A DNA stretch of 24,413 nucleotides from DATBDE01 sp036270095 (GTDB lineage Bacteria > Actinomycetota > Thermoleophilia > Solirubrobacterales > Solirubrobacteraceae), in contig DATBDE010000090.1 of NCBI GenBank assembly GCA_036270095.1, forward strand, positions 1 to 24,413, given 5' to 3'. The position numbers and the translations under genes are program-made. Position 1 is the stretch's first letter, and every line of letters begins with the position of its first letter. Of this stretch, positions 7,951-15,886 are shown piece by piece. The notes beneath the pieces are model-generated. The model ran no database searches. It saw nothing but the letters and a program-made list of their open reading frames with translations, and was not told where the DNA came from.

Positions 7951-9700
7951 AGCAGAGGTTGGTGAACGAGAGCGACATGCTCACGTCGAGCGAGCGCACA
8001 GCGTGCCACCAGCCGATGGGGATGAAGAGAAATTCCCCCGGCTCGACCACGGCCTCGTGCACGGGCACCTCGCGCATGGCCGGGAAGCGCTCGTAGTCGA
8101 CGGCGTCGAGGTCGACGGCGCTGTAGCAGGCGCGGTCGTTGGCCAGCGCGGAGAGGAACTGCGGCGCGATGAGCCGGACGTGCTTGCGCCCCTGCACCTG
8201 GGCGAAGAGGACGTTGCGGTTGTCGCAGTGCAGCGGCGTGACCGTGCCCGCCGGCCCGAACCACAGGCGCACGTAGCGCCCGTCCGTGCCGGCGGGGTCG
8301 AGAAACCCCGACGGCAACACGAAGTCGTCGCGCAGCCCCGCCAGCTCGGAGCGGTCGAGCACCTCGTTGCGGGCGACCATGTAGTGGTCGTTGGTCGCCC
8401 CGCCAGCCACGACGAGGTCGATGTAGGCCCCGAACGGCATCGTCTCCCGGTGGTCGGCGAAGTTGTCCTCGTAGCGCGCGTCGCCTTCGCGCCCGCGCGA
8501 GATCTCGACCTCGACGTGGCCGTAGCGCTCTTTCAGCCGCTCGGGCGTCCACTCCTCCAGCGCCGGCCAATCGCGCATGAGCCCGGGCAGGATCACCGGC
8601 CGGTTCGTGAACACGTGGTCGCGGTAGAAGTCCTCCGCCGACAGCGCCCGGCGCTCGAGCCGGAAGCCGCTGCGGCGCTCGAGCTCGGCGAGCACGCCGA
8701 GGAAGCTCGCGGCCTTGGCCTTGGGGCGGTAGGCCCGCGCCGCCGCCGCCAGCACCGGCGAGCGGGCAAGCGCGCCCACCCGGCGCTCGGCGTAGGCGCG
8801 CGGGAAGTCGCGCCGCACCATGACGTCCACCACCGTCGCGGCGCCGCGGTGGGCGAGCAGCTGCTCGACCACCCAGTCCACCCAGCGCTGGTCGAAGCGC
8901 CGGTCCAGCGCCGCCTCGTCGGCCACGGCGCGAGCGTAGGGCAGGTCGACGACCGCCCGCAAGCGCTCCACGCACGCCTCCCACTGCCCTGAGTACGTGT
9001 GCAGGACGGTGGCGCGCAGCCAGGTCGCGGGATCCTCCTGCGCCGGCCAGCGCTCGAGCAGGTGGCAGTCCTCCGGGCCCAGCGTCGCCACCCGCCACGC
9101 GCCCGACCACGCCTCCGCCGCGAGCACGAACTCGTCGCGGTGGTAGGCGTGCGGTGTCACGCCGCGCAGCCAGGCGACGAGCGCGCGACGGCCCGGGTCA
9201 CGCAGCAGCCTCGCGTGGCGCGCGGGCAGGTCCTGCGCCCAGCTCGCGCAGAACTCCCGCGAAAGTGAGAGCACGCCGCCGTTGAGCGGCGCGACGACGT
9301 CGGGCGCCAGCCGCCGCTCGTAGCCGCGCCACCACACCCACGGGCTCGGCCGCGCGGCGACGTCGGCCTGCGCGTGGCGCGCGGCCAGCGCCCGCACCGA
9401 GCCGAACACGAGCGTGTCGGCGTCGAGGTAGACGATGCGGTCGGCGTCGAGGTCGGCGAGGTGGCGGCGGTTGTCCTGGAAGTAGCCCGACGCGGTGTGC
9501 AGCGGCGCCACCTCGCGCACCTCGACGGCGAGGTCGCGCAAGGGCGCCGCCGCGCCGCGCGAGACCGGGCCGGGCACGAGCACGACCACGCGCACCTCGG
9601 GGTCGTGGCGGCGCAGCGTCGCCAGGCTCAGCGCCGCGCGCGTGCGGTGCGGCTCGTCCAGCGTGACTACGTAGGCGCAGGCGAGGTCGGAGGACGCCAT
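7910..9700 (-). CDS. Glycosyltransferase-JmjC dioxygenase fusion
   Basis: 596 residues. The N-terminal 270 or so resemble a GT-A glycosyltransferase of the GT8/glycogenin kind: AYVVTLDEPHRTRAALSLATL at the start and ADRIVYLDADTLVFG with the DXD at 93-95, then PLNGGVLSLSREF. The C-terminal 230 or so are a JmjC/cupin-8 Fe(II)/2-oxoglutarate dioxygenase. Fe ligands His491, Asp493 (LHCDN) and His566 (GWWHAV) are present, and Lys506 sits 15 residues after the first His, the same spacing as Lys214 in the asparaginyl hydroxylase FIH. The RPVILPGLMRDWPALEEW segment is the usual JmjC entry. It would hydroxylate and glycosylate a protein or peptide; the target is not known, but the adjacent repeat protein is the obvious candidate. 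Start ATG chosen at MASSDLACAY; no strong ribosome site. Confidence 0.88.
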   Translation of the reverse strand: MASSDLACAYVVTLDEPHRTRAALSLATLRRHDPEVRVVVLVPGPVSRGAAAPLRDLAVEVREVAPLHTASGYFQDNRRHLADLDADRIVYLDADTLVFGSVRALAARHAQADVAARPSPWVWWRGYERRLAPDVVAPLNGGVLSLSREFCASWAQDLPARHARLLRDPGRRALVAWLRGVTPHAYHRDEFVLAAEAWSGAWRVATLGPEDCHLLERWPAQEDPATWLRATVLHTYSGQWEACVERLRAVVDLPYARAVADEAALDRRFDQRWVDWVVEQLLAHRGAATVVDVMVRRDFPRAYAERRVGALARSPVLAAAARAYRPKAKAASFLGVLAELERRSGFRLERRALSAEDFYRDHVFTNRPVILPGLMRDWPALEEWTPERLKERYGHVEVEISRGREGDARYEDNFADHRETMPFGAYIDLVVAGGATNDHYMVARNEVLDRSELAGLRDDFVLPSGFLDPAGTDGRYVRLWFGPAGTVTPLHCDNRNVLFAQVQGRKHVRLIAPQFLSALANDRACYSAVDLDAVDYERFPAMREVPVHEAVVEPGEFLFIPIGWWHAVRSLDVSMSLSFTNLCFNEPEIGWREASL

Positions 9701-9706
9701 CAGGGG

Positions 9707-9712
9707 TACTGT
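9707..9712 (+). promoter_or_regulatory. -10 element for the pyrophosphatase gene
   Basis: TACTGT lies 7 nt before the ACG at 9720. The same 7-nt gap separates TACGAT and TACAAC from the ATGs at 20816 and 24344, so transcription probably begins at or next to the start codon (leaderless mRNA). Confidence 0.45.
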
Positions 9713-9719
9713 CCCGCAC

Positions 9720-11354
9720 ACGGCGTCCCTCCCTCGCATCTACATCACCGGTCACCAGAACCCCGACGCCGACTCGATCGCGTCGGCGATCGGCTACGCC
9801 GAGCTCAAGGGCCGCCTGGACCCGTCCGTCGAGTACGTGCCCGTGCGCCTCGGCGACGTCAACGCGCAGACCCGGTGGCTGCTGGACCGCAGCGGCGCGC
9901 CGCTGCCCGTGCTCCTGCCCCACATCATGCTGCGCGTCCGCGACGTGATGCGCGAGCGCTTCGCCGTCGCCCAAGCCGAGCAGCCGGTGCGCGAGGTCGG
10001 CCTGACCCTCGCCCGCGAGGGCCTCGACCTCGTGCCGGTGGTCGACGAGGAGGGCACGCTCGTGGGCATCGTCAGCGAGCGCACGCTCGCCCGCCGCTAC
10101 ATCCGCGAGTCGCGCGAGGCCTCCACCCTGGCCGAGGCGCCCACCAGCGCGGGCTGCGTCGCCGACGTGCTCGAGGGCGAGCTGATCACCGGCGAGCGCG
10201 ACCACCGCGTCGCCGGGCGGGTGTGGGTGCACGCGATGCAGGTCGACGCGCCGACGAAGATCGCGCCCGGCGACGCCGTCGTGGTCGGCAACCGGACCGA
10301 CGCCCAGCGCCTGGCCATCGAGCTCGGCGCGGCGCTCCTGATCGTCAGCAACGGGAGCCAGCCGTCGGAGGAGATCGTGGGCTTTGCCCGCGAGCGGGGC
10401 ACGGCGATCATCGCCTCCAAGCTCGACACCTACGTCTCGGCCCGGCTGGTGACGCTGTCGGCGCCGAGCCGCGCGCTCATGGACGCCGAGCCGCTGACCG
10501 TCAGCCCGGACGACCTCATCTCCGACATCTCCGACCCGGTCAAGGACATCGACTACCGCGCCGCCGTGGCCGTCGACGGTGACGGGCACCCGAGCGGGGT
10601 CGTGACGCGCTCCGACCTCGTGAGCCCGGCCCCGCGCCGCGTGGTGCTGGTCGACCACGCCGAGCAGGCCCAGAGCGTGATCGGCATCCAGCAGGCCGAG
10701 ATCGTGGAGATCCTCGACCACCACCACATCGGCTCGATCGAGACCCGGATCCCGGTCACCGCCACCTTCGACCCGGTGGGCTCGACCGCAACGCTGGTCG
10801 TCGAGCGCTTCCGCCAGAGCGGGCTCGAGCCCAGCCCGTCGACGGCGACGATGCTCCTCGGGGCGGCGCTGTCGGACACCGTGATCCTCAACTCCCCCAC
10901 GACGACCGACCGCGATCACGCGGTGGTCGATTACCTCGGTCGCGTGCTCGCCGTCGAGGCCATCGAGTTCGGCCGCGCGATGTTCGAGGAAACGTCCGAC
11001 GTCTCCGAGGTGCCCGCGGCCGAGATCATCTCCCGCGACGCCAAGGAGTACGCGCTCGCCGACGGCGAGACGATGTCCATCGCGCAGATCGAGACCGTGG
11101 GCGATGCCCTGCTGGAGCGCCGCGACGAGCTCCTCGAGGCCATGGCCGACGTCCGGCAGACGCGCGGCTACCTGTTCTTCGCGCTCATGGTCACCGACAT
11201 CCTCAGCAAGGGCAGCGAGCTGCTCGTGGCCGGCGACGCGCGGCCGGCCGAGCGGGCCTTCGGCGCGCCGACCAACGGCTCCATCTCGCTCCCCGGGGTG
11301 ATGAGCCGGAAGAAGCAGGTGGCGCCCAAGCTGCTCGCCGCGCGCGGTCCGTAG
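9720..11354 (+). CDS. ppaC: Mn-dependent inorganic pyrophosphatase (family II) with CBS and DRTGG domains
   Basis: Hydrolyses pyrophosphate in the cytoplasm; the insert domains give control by adenine nucleotides in known CBS-PPases. From the proposed start it has 544 residues: the DHH-domain N-terminus GHQNPDADS with His12/Asp16/Asp18; CBS1 (VRDVMRERF to VSERTLARRYI); a DRTGG domain (GCVADVLEGELITG to DTYVSARLVTLSAP); CBS2 (LMDAEPLTV to GVVTRSDLV); DHHH at 333-336; and a DHHA2 domain ending with the signature SRKKQ at 529-533. No ATG, GTG or TTG lies in frame between the upstream stop at 9672 and the essential GHQNPDADS motif. The first GTG inside (9837) would delete that motif. ACG at 9720, placed 7 nt after a TACTGT box, is the best start. 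Confidence 0.93.
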   Translation, partial: TASLPRIYITGHQNPDADSIASAIGYAELKGRLDPSVEYVPVRLGDVNAQTRWLLDRSGAPLPVLLPHIMLRVRDVMRERFAVAQAEQPVREVGLTLAREGLDLVPVVDEEGTLVGIVSERTLARRYIRESREASTLAEAPTSAGCVADVLEGELITGERDHRVAGRVWVHAMQVDAPTKIAPGDAVVVGNRTDAQRLAIELGAALLIVSNGSQPSEEIVGFARERGTAIIASKLDTYVSARLVTLSAPSRALMDAEPLTVSPDDLISDISDPVKDIDYRAAVAVDGDGHPSGVVTRSDLVSPAPRRVVLVDHAEQAQSVIGIQQAEIVEILDHHHIGSIETRIPVTATFDPVGSTATLVVERFRQSGLEPSPSTATMLLGAALSDTVILNSPTTTDRDHAVVDYLGRVLAVEAIEFGRAMFEETSDVSEVPAAEIISRDAKEYALADGETMSIAQIETVGDALLERRDELLEAMADVRQTRGYLFFALMVTDILSKGSELLVAGDARPAERAFGAPTNGSISLPGVMSRKKQVAPKLLAARGP

Positions 11355-11357
11355 ACT
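11352..11357 (+). promoter_or_regulatory. -10 element overlapping the pyrophosphatase stop codon
   Basis: TAGACT contains the TAG stop of the pyrophosphatase gene and stands 10 nt before the GTG at 11368, so the secreted-protein gene could be transcribed with a leader of only a few bases. Confidence 0.35.
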
Positions 11358-11367
11358 CGCGTCCCTC

Positions 11368-12216
11368 GTGTCCGGGCGCCTCGTCCTCGTCCTGCTCGCG
11401 GTCGCCGCCTGCGCGTTCGCGCTCACGCCGGCGTCAGCGGCGGCGGCGGCCGGCACGCCCTCTGAGCTGTTCGTGCTCACCGCGGGCAGCGGGCGCCTGG
11501 TGCAGGGCCATGACGGGTTCGCGCTCGTGCTCAGCGCACCCTCGCGCTCCGTGACCGGGTTCAGCGACCGGCCCCAGCGCCTGCTCGGCCGCCGCGCCCT
11601 CGGCAGCTTCGTGTCGGGGTGGAGCCGCCTGGGCTTCGCCGGCGACCCGCCCAACGCGGCGCTGGTCGTGGACGACGCACCGACCAGCGACGACATCAAC
11701 GTGTTCGAGCTCTCGCGCCCGGCGCTCGGGCGCGGGGGGCGCACGCTCACGTTCTCCGCCCGGCCGCTGACGCGGCCGCCCACCGGCCTGCTCTCCCGCT
11801 ACGCCCGCGGGGCCGACCGCCCGCGCACGCGGCGCTTCGGGCGCTCGAGCCTGTTCGTCGACGGCTCGGGCCAGGACGCGATGCTCGTGTTCTCGTTCAC
11901 CGCCACCTCCGAGGAGAGCCAGGGCGGGGCCGTGACCTTCAGCAACGCGACGATCTTCGACTCGGACGTCGTCGCCGCCCCGGGCAGCCCGCTCGCCGAG
12001 GTGGGGGTCACGGCGCAGAGCTTCCAGCTCAGCTCCGGCGGCGGGGCGCCATTCAGCGCGACGATGACCGTCCAGGTCGAGCTCGACGGCGGCGCCAGCA
12101 ACGTGCAGGGCACCGCGATCGTCCCCGGCGGCGGCACGGGCACGGTCGCGGTCAACGGCGGCAGCGCGCAGACACTGGCCGGCGGGGACTTCTCGCTGCC
12201 GCTGAGCGGGAGCTAG
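11368..12216 (+). CDS. Secreted protein of unknown function, FSDRP-type family
   Basis: 282 residues. A Sec signal peptide is clear: MSGRLVLVLLAVAACAFALTPASA with a likely cleavage after ASA near residue 24. The mature part begins with SELFVLTAGSGRLV, then SVTGFSDRPQR, an F...W spacing, GDPPNAALVV and a beta-rich stretch with LTFSARPL. I recall this FSDRP...PPNAAL pattern from exported proteins of unknown function in several bacteria. The C-terminal 80 residues are low-complexity, Gly/Ser/Thr-rich beta sequence. It starts at a GTG 13 nt after the pyrophosphatase stop. Its stop shares the CTAG palindrome with the stop of the convergent dapB-like gene. Function not assigned. Confidence 0.8.
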   Translation: MSGRLVLVLLAVAACAFALTPASAAAAAGTPSELFVLTAGSGRLVQGHDGFALVLSAPSRSVTGFSDRPQRLLGRRALGSFVSGWSRLGFAGDPPNAALVVDDAPTSDDINVFELSRPALGRGGRTLTFSARPLTRPPTGLLSRYARGADRPRTRRFGRSSLFVDGSGQDAMLVFSFTATSEESQGGAVTFSNATIFDSDVVAAPGSPLAEVGVTAQSFQLSSGGGAPFSATMTVQVELDGGASNVQGTAIVPGGGTGTVAVNGGSAQTLAGGDFSLPLSGS

Positions 12217-13040
12217 GCCTTGGCGACGAGCAGCGTGTCGAGACCTCGCGTGAGGCCGACCAGCGCCGGCGCCCGCCGCGCCGCCAGCAACGTGCCGGCC
12301 ACGTAGGGCTCGGGCGTGCCGCCCGCGTCGTGGCGGATGGTCAGCCGCTCGTCGGGCAGGCCGAACACCACCTCGGTGGAGACGACGAAGCTGGGCACGC
12401 GGACCGAGTGCACCTGCGTGCCGTCGACCGTCGCGCCGCGCGCCTCGCGCGGGCCGTGAACATCGTCGAGCGGGTACCCGACCGCCGGGGCGCGCACTTC
12501 GCCCAGGCGCTCGGCCAGCTCGCGCGCCGTCCCGCTGGGGGCGTCGGGCTTGGTGGCGCTGGCGTAGTCGATGACCTCCCAGAACGGGAGGTGGCGCGCG
12601 GCCAGCAGCGCGCCGGCCGAGCACATCGCCGCGGTGAGCGAGAAGTTGCCCGACGCGACGACGCCGACCGAGCGCGCGCGGGCGGCGCGGTCGAGCTCGG
12701 CATAGTCGTCGGCGGTCAGGCCCGAGCTGCCGACGACCACGGCGACGCCGGCGGCGATGGCGGCCTGCGCGTTGGCCTTGGCCGCCGCGTGCGACGTGAA
12801 GTCGATCATCACGTCGACGCCGTCCAGCGCCTCGGCCACGGTCGTACGTACGGGTACGCCGAGCGGCTCGCGGCCCAGCGCCTCACCGAGGTCGCGCCCG
12901 GCCGTCGAACGCGCCACGGCGCTCGCCAGCCGCAGGTCGGGCGCCGCGAGAACGCCCTGCACGAGCGCCTTCCCGGTCCAGCCGGTCGCCCCGGCGATGC
13001 AGATGCCCAGCGTGTCGTCGCTCGTCATGGCCCCCATCAT
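12213..13040 (-). CDS. DapB-like dihydrodipicolinate reductase family protein, catalytic His missing
   Basis: NAD(P)-binding protein of the DapB family, 275 residues. The N-terminal GICIAGATGWTGKALVQGV loop binds the nucleotide; VIDFTSHAAA, VVVGSSGL and ASGNFSLTAAM follow the DapB order. The substrate-binding KPDAPSGTARELA is intact (Lys164), but the usual HHRHK reads ASATK, so the positions of His159 and His160 of E. coli DapB are Ala and Ser. It may be a paralogue with a different substrate rather than the lysine-pathway enzyme. The ATG at 13040 overlaps the TGA of the FAD/Fe-S gene (ATGA); ATGs at 13037 and 13028 are alternatives. Last gene of the lactone operon, which hints at a role there. 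Confidence 0.85.
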   Translation of the reverse strand: MMGAMTSDDTLGICIAGATGWTGKALVQGVLAAPDLRLASAVARSTAGRDLGEALGREPLGVPVRTTVAEALDGVDVMIDFTSHAAAKANAQAAIAAGVAVVVGSSGLTADDYAELDRAARARSVGVVASGNFSLTAAMCSAGALLAARHLPFWEVIDYASATKPDAPSGTARELAERLGEVRAPAVGYPLDDVHGPREARGATVDGTQVHSVRVPSFVVSTEVVFGLPDERLTIRHDAGGTPEPYVAGTLLAARRAPALVGLTRGLDTLLVAKA

Positions 13041-15886
13041 CGCGCCAACCGCGCGGCCAGGAATTCCGCCGGGTGCAGGGCGTGCCGCCCGGTGCCGTCG
13101 GCGATCTGCTGGCGGCACGAGGTCCCGGGCGCCACCACGGTCGCGGCGGGGGCGCCGCGCACGGCGCCGAACAGGCGGCGCTCCCCCATCCGCATCGACA
13201 CGTCGTAGTGCTCGCGCTCGTAGCCGAAGACCCCGGCCATCCCGCAGCAGCCCGAGTCGACCGTCTCCACCTCCACGCCCGGCACCAGCGCCAGCGCGGC
13301 CTCGGTCGGCCCGGTGCCCACCAGCGCCTTCTGGTGGCAGTGGCCGTGCAGCAGCACGCGCTCGCCGGCGGCCGCATGGAACCGCAGCCGCGCGTCGAGC
13401 TCGAGCAGTGCCTCCTCCCACAGCCGCGTCGCGGCGGCCACGGTCTCGACGCGCGGGTCGTCGGGGAGCAGCGTCGCGTAGTCGTCGCGAAGCGTGAGGA
13501 TGCAGCTGGGCTCCAGGCCGGCGATGGGCACACCCTGCTCGGCCAGCGGCGTGAGCGCGTCGAGGTTGACGCGGGCGCTGCGGCGCGCCGACTCGACCAG
13601 GCCCTCGGAGAGCATCGGCCGCCCGCAGCAGGCGACACGCGGAAGCTCGACGCGCGCGCCCGCGCCAGCGAGCACGGCGACCGCAGCCGCGCCGATGTCC
13701 GGGCGCTGGTACGTCGTCCAGGTATCGGCGAACAGGGCGACCCGGGCGGGCCCCGCGCCTTGCGGCAGCGCAGCGAACGAGCGGTGCAGCGGCGCGGCCA
13801 CGCGCGGAAGCCGGCGGCGGCGGTCGATGCCCACCGTCGCCTCGGCCAGGCGGCGCGCGGCGCGGGTGCCCGCGACGGCGTTGACGAGCCCGGGCGCGCG
13901 CGACGCCACCGCGAGCCCCGCGCGCGCGTGGGCCGCGGCGCGCTGGCGCAGCGTGAAGCCGTGCTCGGCGCCGCGCTGGGCGAGCACCTCGGTCTTCATC
14001 GTCGCCACGTCGACTCGCGACGGGCACTCAGTCTTGCACGCCTTGCACCCGACGCAGAGGGCAAAGACCTCCCACAGGCGCTCGTCGGTCAGCGCCGACC
14101 GCGGCAGCGTGCCGTCCATGACCGAGCGCAGGGCGTTGGCGCGGGCGCGGGTGGTGTCGCGCTCGTCGCCGGTGGCCATGTAGGACGGGCACATCGTCCC
14201 GCCGGTGCGCTTGCGGCACAGGCCGGAGCCGTTGCAGAGCTCGACCGCCGCCTCGAACCCGCCCTGGCCCGAGAAGTCCAGCGCGGTGGGCGGCGCGCCG
14301 GGCCGGAAGCCGGGCCCGAGGCGCAACTGCTCCTCCAGCGGTCGCGGCGCCACGATGACGCCCGGGTTGAGCAGGCCGGCGGGGTCCCAGGCCCCTTTGA
14401 GCGCGGCGAAGGCCTCGACCAGCTCGCGCCCATACATGCGCCCGAGGAACTCCGAGCGCGACAGGCCGTCGCCGTGCTCGCCCGAGATCGACCCGCCCAG
14501 CTCGACCACGAGGTCGGCCACGTGCTCGGCGATGCGGCGCATGCGGGCGACGCCGACCGGGTCCTTGGTGTTCAGCGCCGGGCGCACGTGCAGGCAGCCC
14601 ACCGAGGCGTGGCCGTAGAAGCACGCCCACGTGTGCTCGCGCTCGACCAGCGCCGCGAAGCGGGCCACGAACTCCTCCAGCCGCTCGGGCGGCACGGCGG
14701 CGTCCTCGACGAACGCGACGGGCTTCTGCGCCTCGGTCGTGCCCAGCAGCAGCGGCAGGATCGCCTTGCGCAGCGCCACCGTGCGGGCCACGTCGCGCGC
14801 GGGCAGCTCGGCGCTCCGCTCCGCTCCCGAGGAGCGCCCGACCTCGGCCAGGGCGTCCATCCGCGCGCCGACCGGGTCGGCCTCGCCGCTGTACTCAACC
14901 AGCAGCACCGCCGCCGGGTCGCCGGACACGAACGCGGTGGCGTCGCGGTAGGCGGGGTTGGCTCGCGCGCGCTCGAGCGCCACGCGGTCGAGCAGCTCGA
15001 CGTAGGACGGGCCGGTGTCCAGCAGGGCCGGCGTGGTCGCGGCCGCCGCAGTGAGCGAAGCGAACTCCAGCGTGGCCACCCGCCGCTGCGCCGGCAGCGG
15101 GTAAAGGCGCAGGTCGACGCGCGTCACCACGGCCAGCGTGCCCTCGGACCCGCAGACGAGCCGCGTCAGGTCGAGGACGTCGGGGTCGACGAGCGCGTCC
15201 AGGCCGTAGCCCGACACCCGCCGCACGATCTTCGGGTAGCGGCGGCGGATCTCGTCGGCGTGGGCCTCGCCCAGCTCCAAGGCGCAGCGCAGCAGCCGCG
15301 CCTCGGCGTCCTCGCCGCGGGCGCGCCGCTTCGCCTCGGCACGGGACAGCGGCCGCAGCTCGACGGTCTCGCCGCCGGCCAGCACGCAACGCAGCCCCAC
15401 GACCTGGTCGGCCGTCGTGCCGTACACGATCGAGCGCATCCCGGCCGAGTTGTTGCCGACCATGCCGCCGAGCGTGGCCACGTCCGACGTCGAGGTGTCG
15501 GCGCCGAAGACCAGCCCATCGGGCGCGACGCGCGCGTTGAGCTCGCCCTGGATCGCGCCCGGCTCCACCGAGCACGTGCGCGCGGCGGGGTCGTAAGCCA
15601 CGACCGCGTCGAGCGCGGAGACATCGAGGGCCAGGCCCGGCGCAGTGGCCTGGCCCGCCAGCGCGGTGCCGGTGCCGCGCGGCGTGACCGGCACGCCGAC
15701 CGCGCGCGCGGCCCCCAGCGCCCGGCGCACGTCGGCCTCCGAGCGCGCGACCACCACCGCCTCGGGGCGGCGTAGGTAGATCGACGCGTCGGTGGCCCAC
15801 AGCGACCGGGCCACGCCGTCGGTGAGCAACTCGCCGTCGAGCCGGCCGTCCAGGGCGGCCCGCAGCCGCTCACCCGCGTCCGCCAC
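13037..15886 (-). CDS. FAD/Fe-S D-2-hydroxyacid dehydrogenase (YdiJ-like; GlcD-GlcF type fusion)
   Basis: 949 residues. The N-terminal half is a vanillyl-alcohol-oxidase type FAD domain (TPRGTGTALAGQA, GGMVGNNSAGMRSIVYG) plus the FAD-oxidase C domain (HASVGCLHVRPALN, SGEHGDGLSRSEF). A Cys-rich centre follows: CNGSGLCRKRTGGTMCP, then CVGCKACKTECP with Cys611/614/617/621. The C-terminal third carries two CCG motifs (CCGRPML, CCGMAGVFG), as in GlcF/HdrB proteins. YdiJ-type members oxidise D-2-hydroxyglutarate and D-lactate family members oxidise D-lactate. The transhydrogenase upstream should make D-2-hydroxyglutarate, which favours the first. GTG start directly abuts the lactonase TAG (TAGGTG). 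Confidence 0.9.
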   Translation of the reverse strand: MADAGERLRAALDGRLDGELLTDGVARSLWATDASIYLRRPEAVVVARSEADVRRALGAARAVGVPVTPRGTGTALAGQATAPGLALDVSALDAVVAYDPAARTCSVEPGAIQGELNARVAPDGLVFGADTSTSDVATLGGMVGNNSAGMRSIVYGTTADQVVGLRCVLAGGETVELRPLSRAEAKRRARGEDAEARLLRCALELGEAHADEIRRRYPKIVRRVSGYGLDALVDPDVLDLTRLVCGSEGTLAVVTRVDLRLYPLPAQRRVATLEFASLTAAAATTPALLDTGPSYVELLDRVALERARANPAYRDATAFVSGDPAAVLLVEYSGEADPVGARMDALAEVGRSSGAERSAELPARDVARTVALRKAILPLLLGTTEAQKPVAFVEDAAVPPERLEEFVARFAALVEREHTWACFYGHASVGCLHVRPALNTKDPVGVARMRRIAEHVADLVVELGGSISGEHGDGLSRSEFLGRMYGRELVEAFAALKGAWDPAGLLNPGVIVAPRPLEEQLRLGPGFRPGAPPTALDFSGQGGFEAAVELCNGSGLCRKRTGGTMCPSYMATGDERDTTRARANALRSVMDGTLPRSALTDERLWEVFALCVGCKACKTECPSRVDVATMKTEVLAQRGAEHGFTLRQRAAAHARAGLAVASRAPGLVNAVAGTRAARRLAEATVGIDRRRRLPRVAAPLHRSFAALPQGAGPARVALFADTWTTYQRPDIGAAAVAVLAGAGARVELPRVACCGRPMLSEGLVESARRSARVNLDALTPLAEQGVPIAGLEPSCILTLRDDYATLLPDDPRVETVAAATRLWEEALLELDARLRFHAAAGERVLLHGHCHQKALVGTGPTEAALALVPGVEVETVDSGCCGMAGVFGYEREHYDVSMRMGERRLFGAVRGAPAATVVAPGTSCRQQIADGTGRHALHPAEFLAARLAR

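Noticed and set aside
9837..11354. GTG at 9837 as start of the pyrophosphatase
   Set aside because: It would delete the GHQNPDADS metal-binding motif, which is encoded in frame upstream.
13073..15775. 900-codon plus-strand frame antisense to the FAD/Fe-S gene
   Set aside because: Shadow of the real gene: His/Arg/Gly-rich, no family features, no ribosome site.
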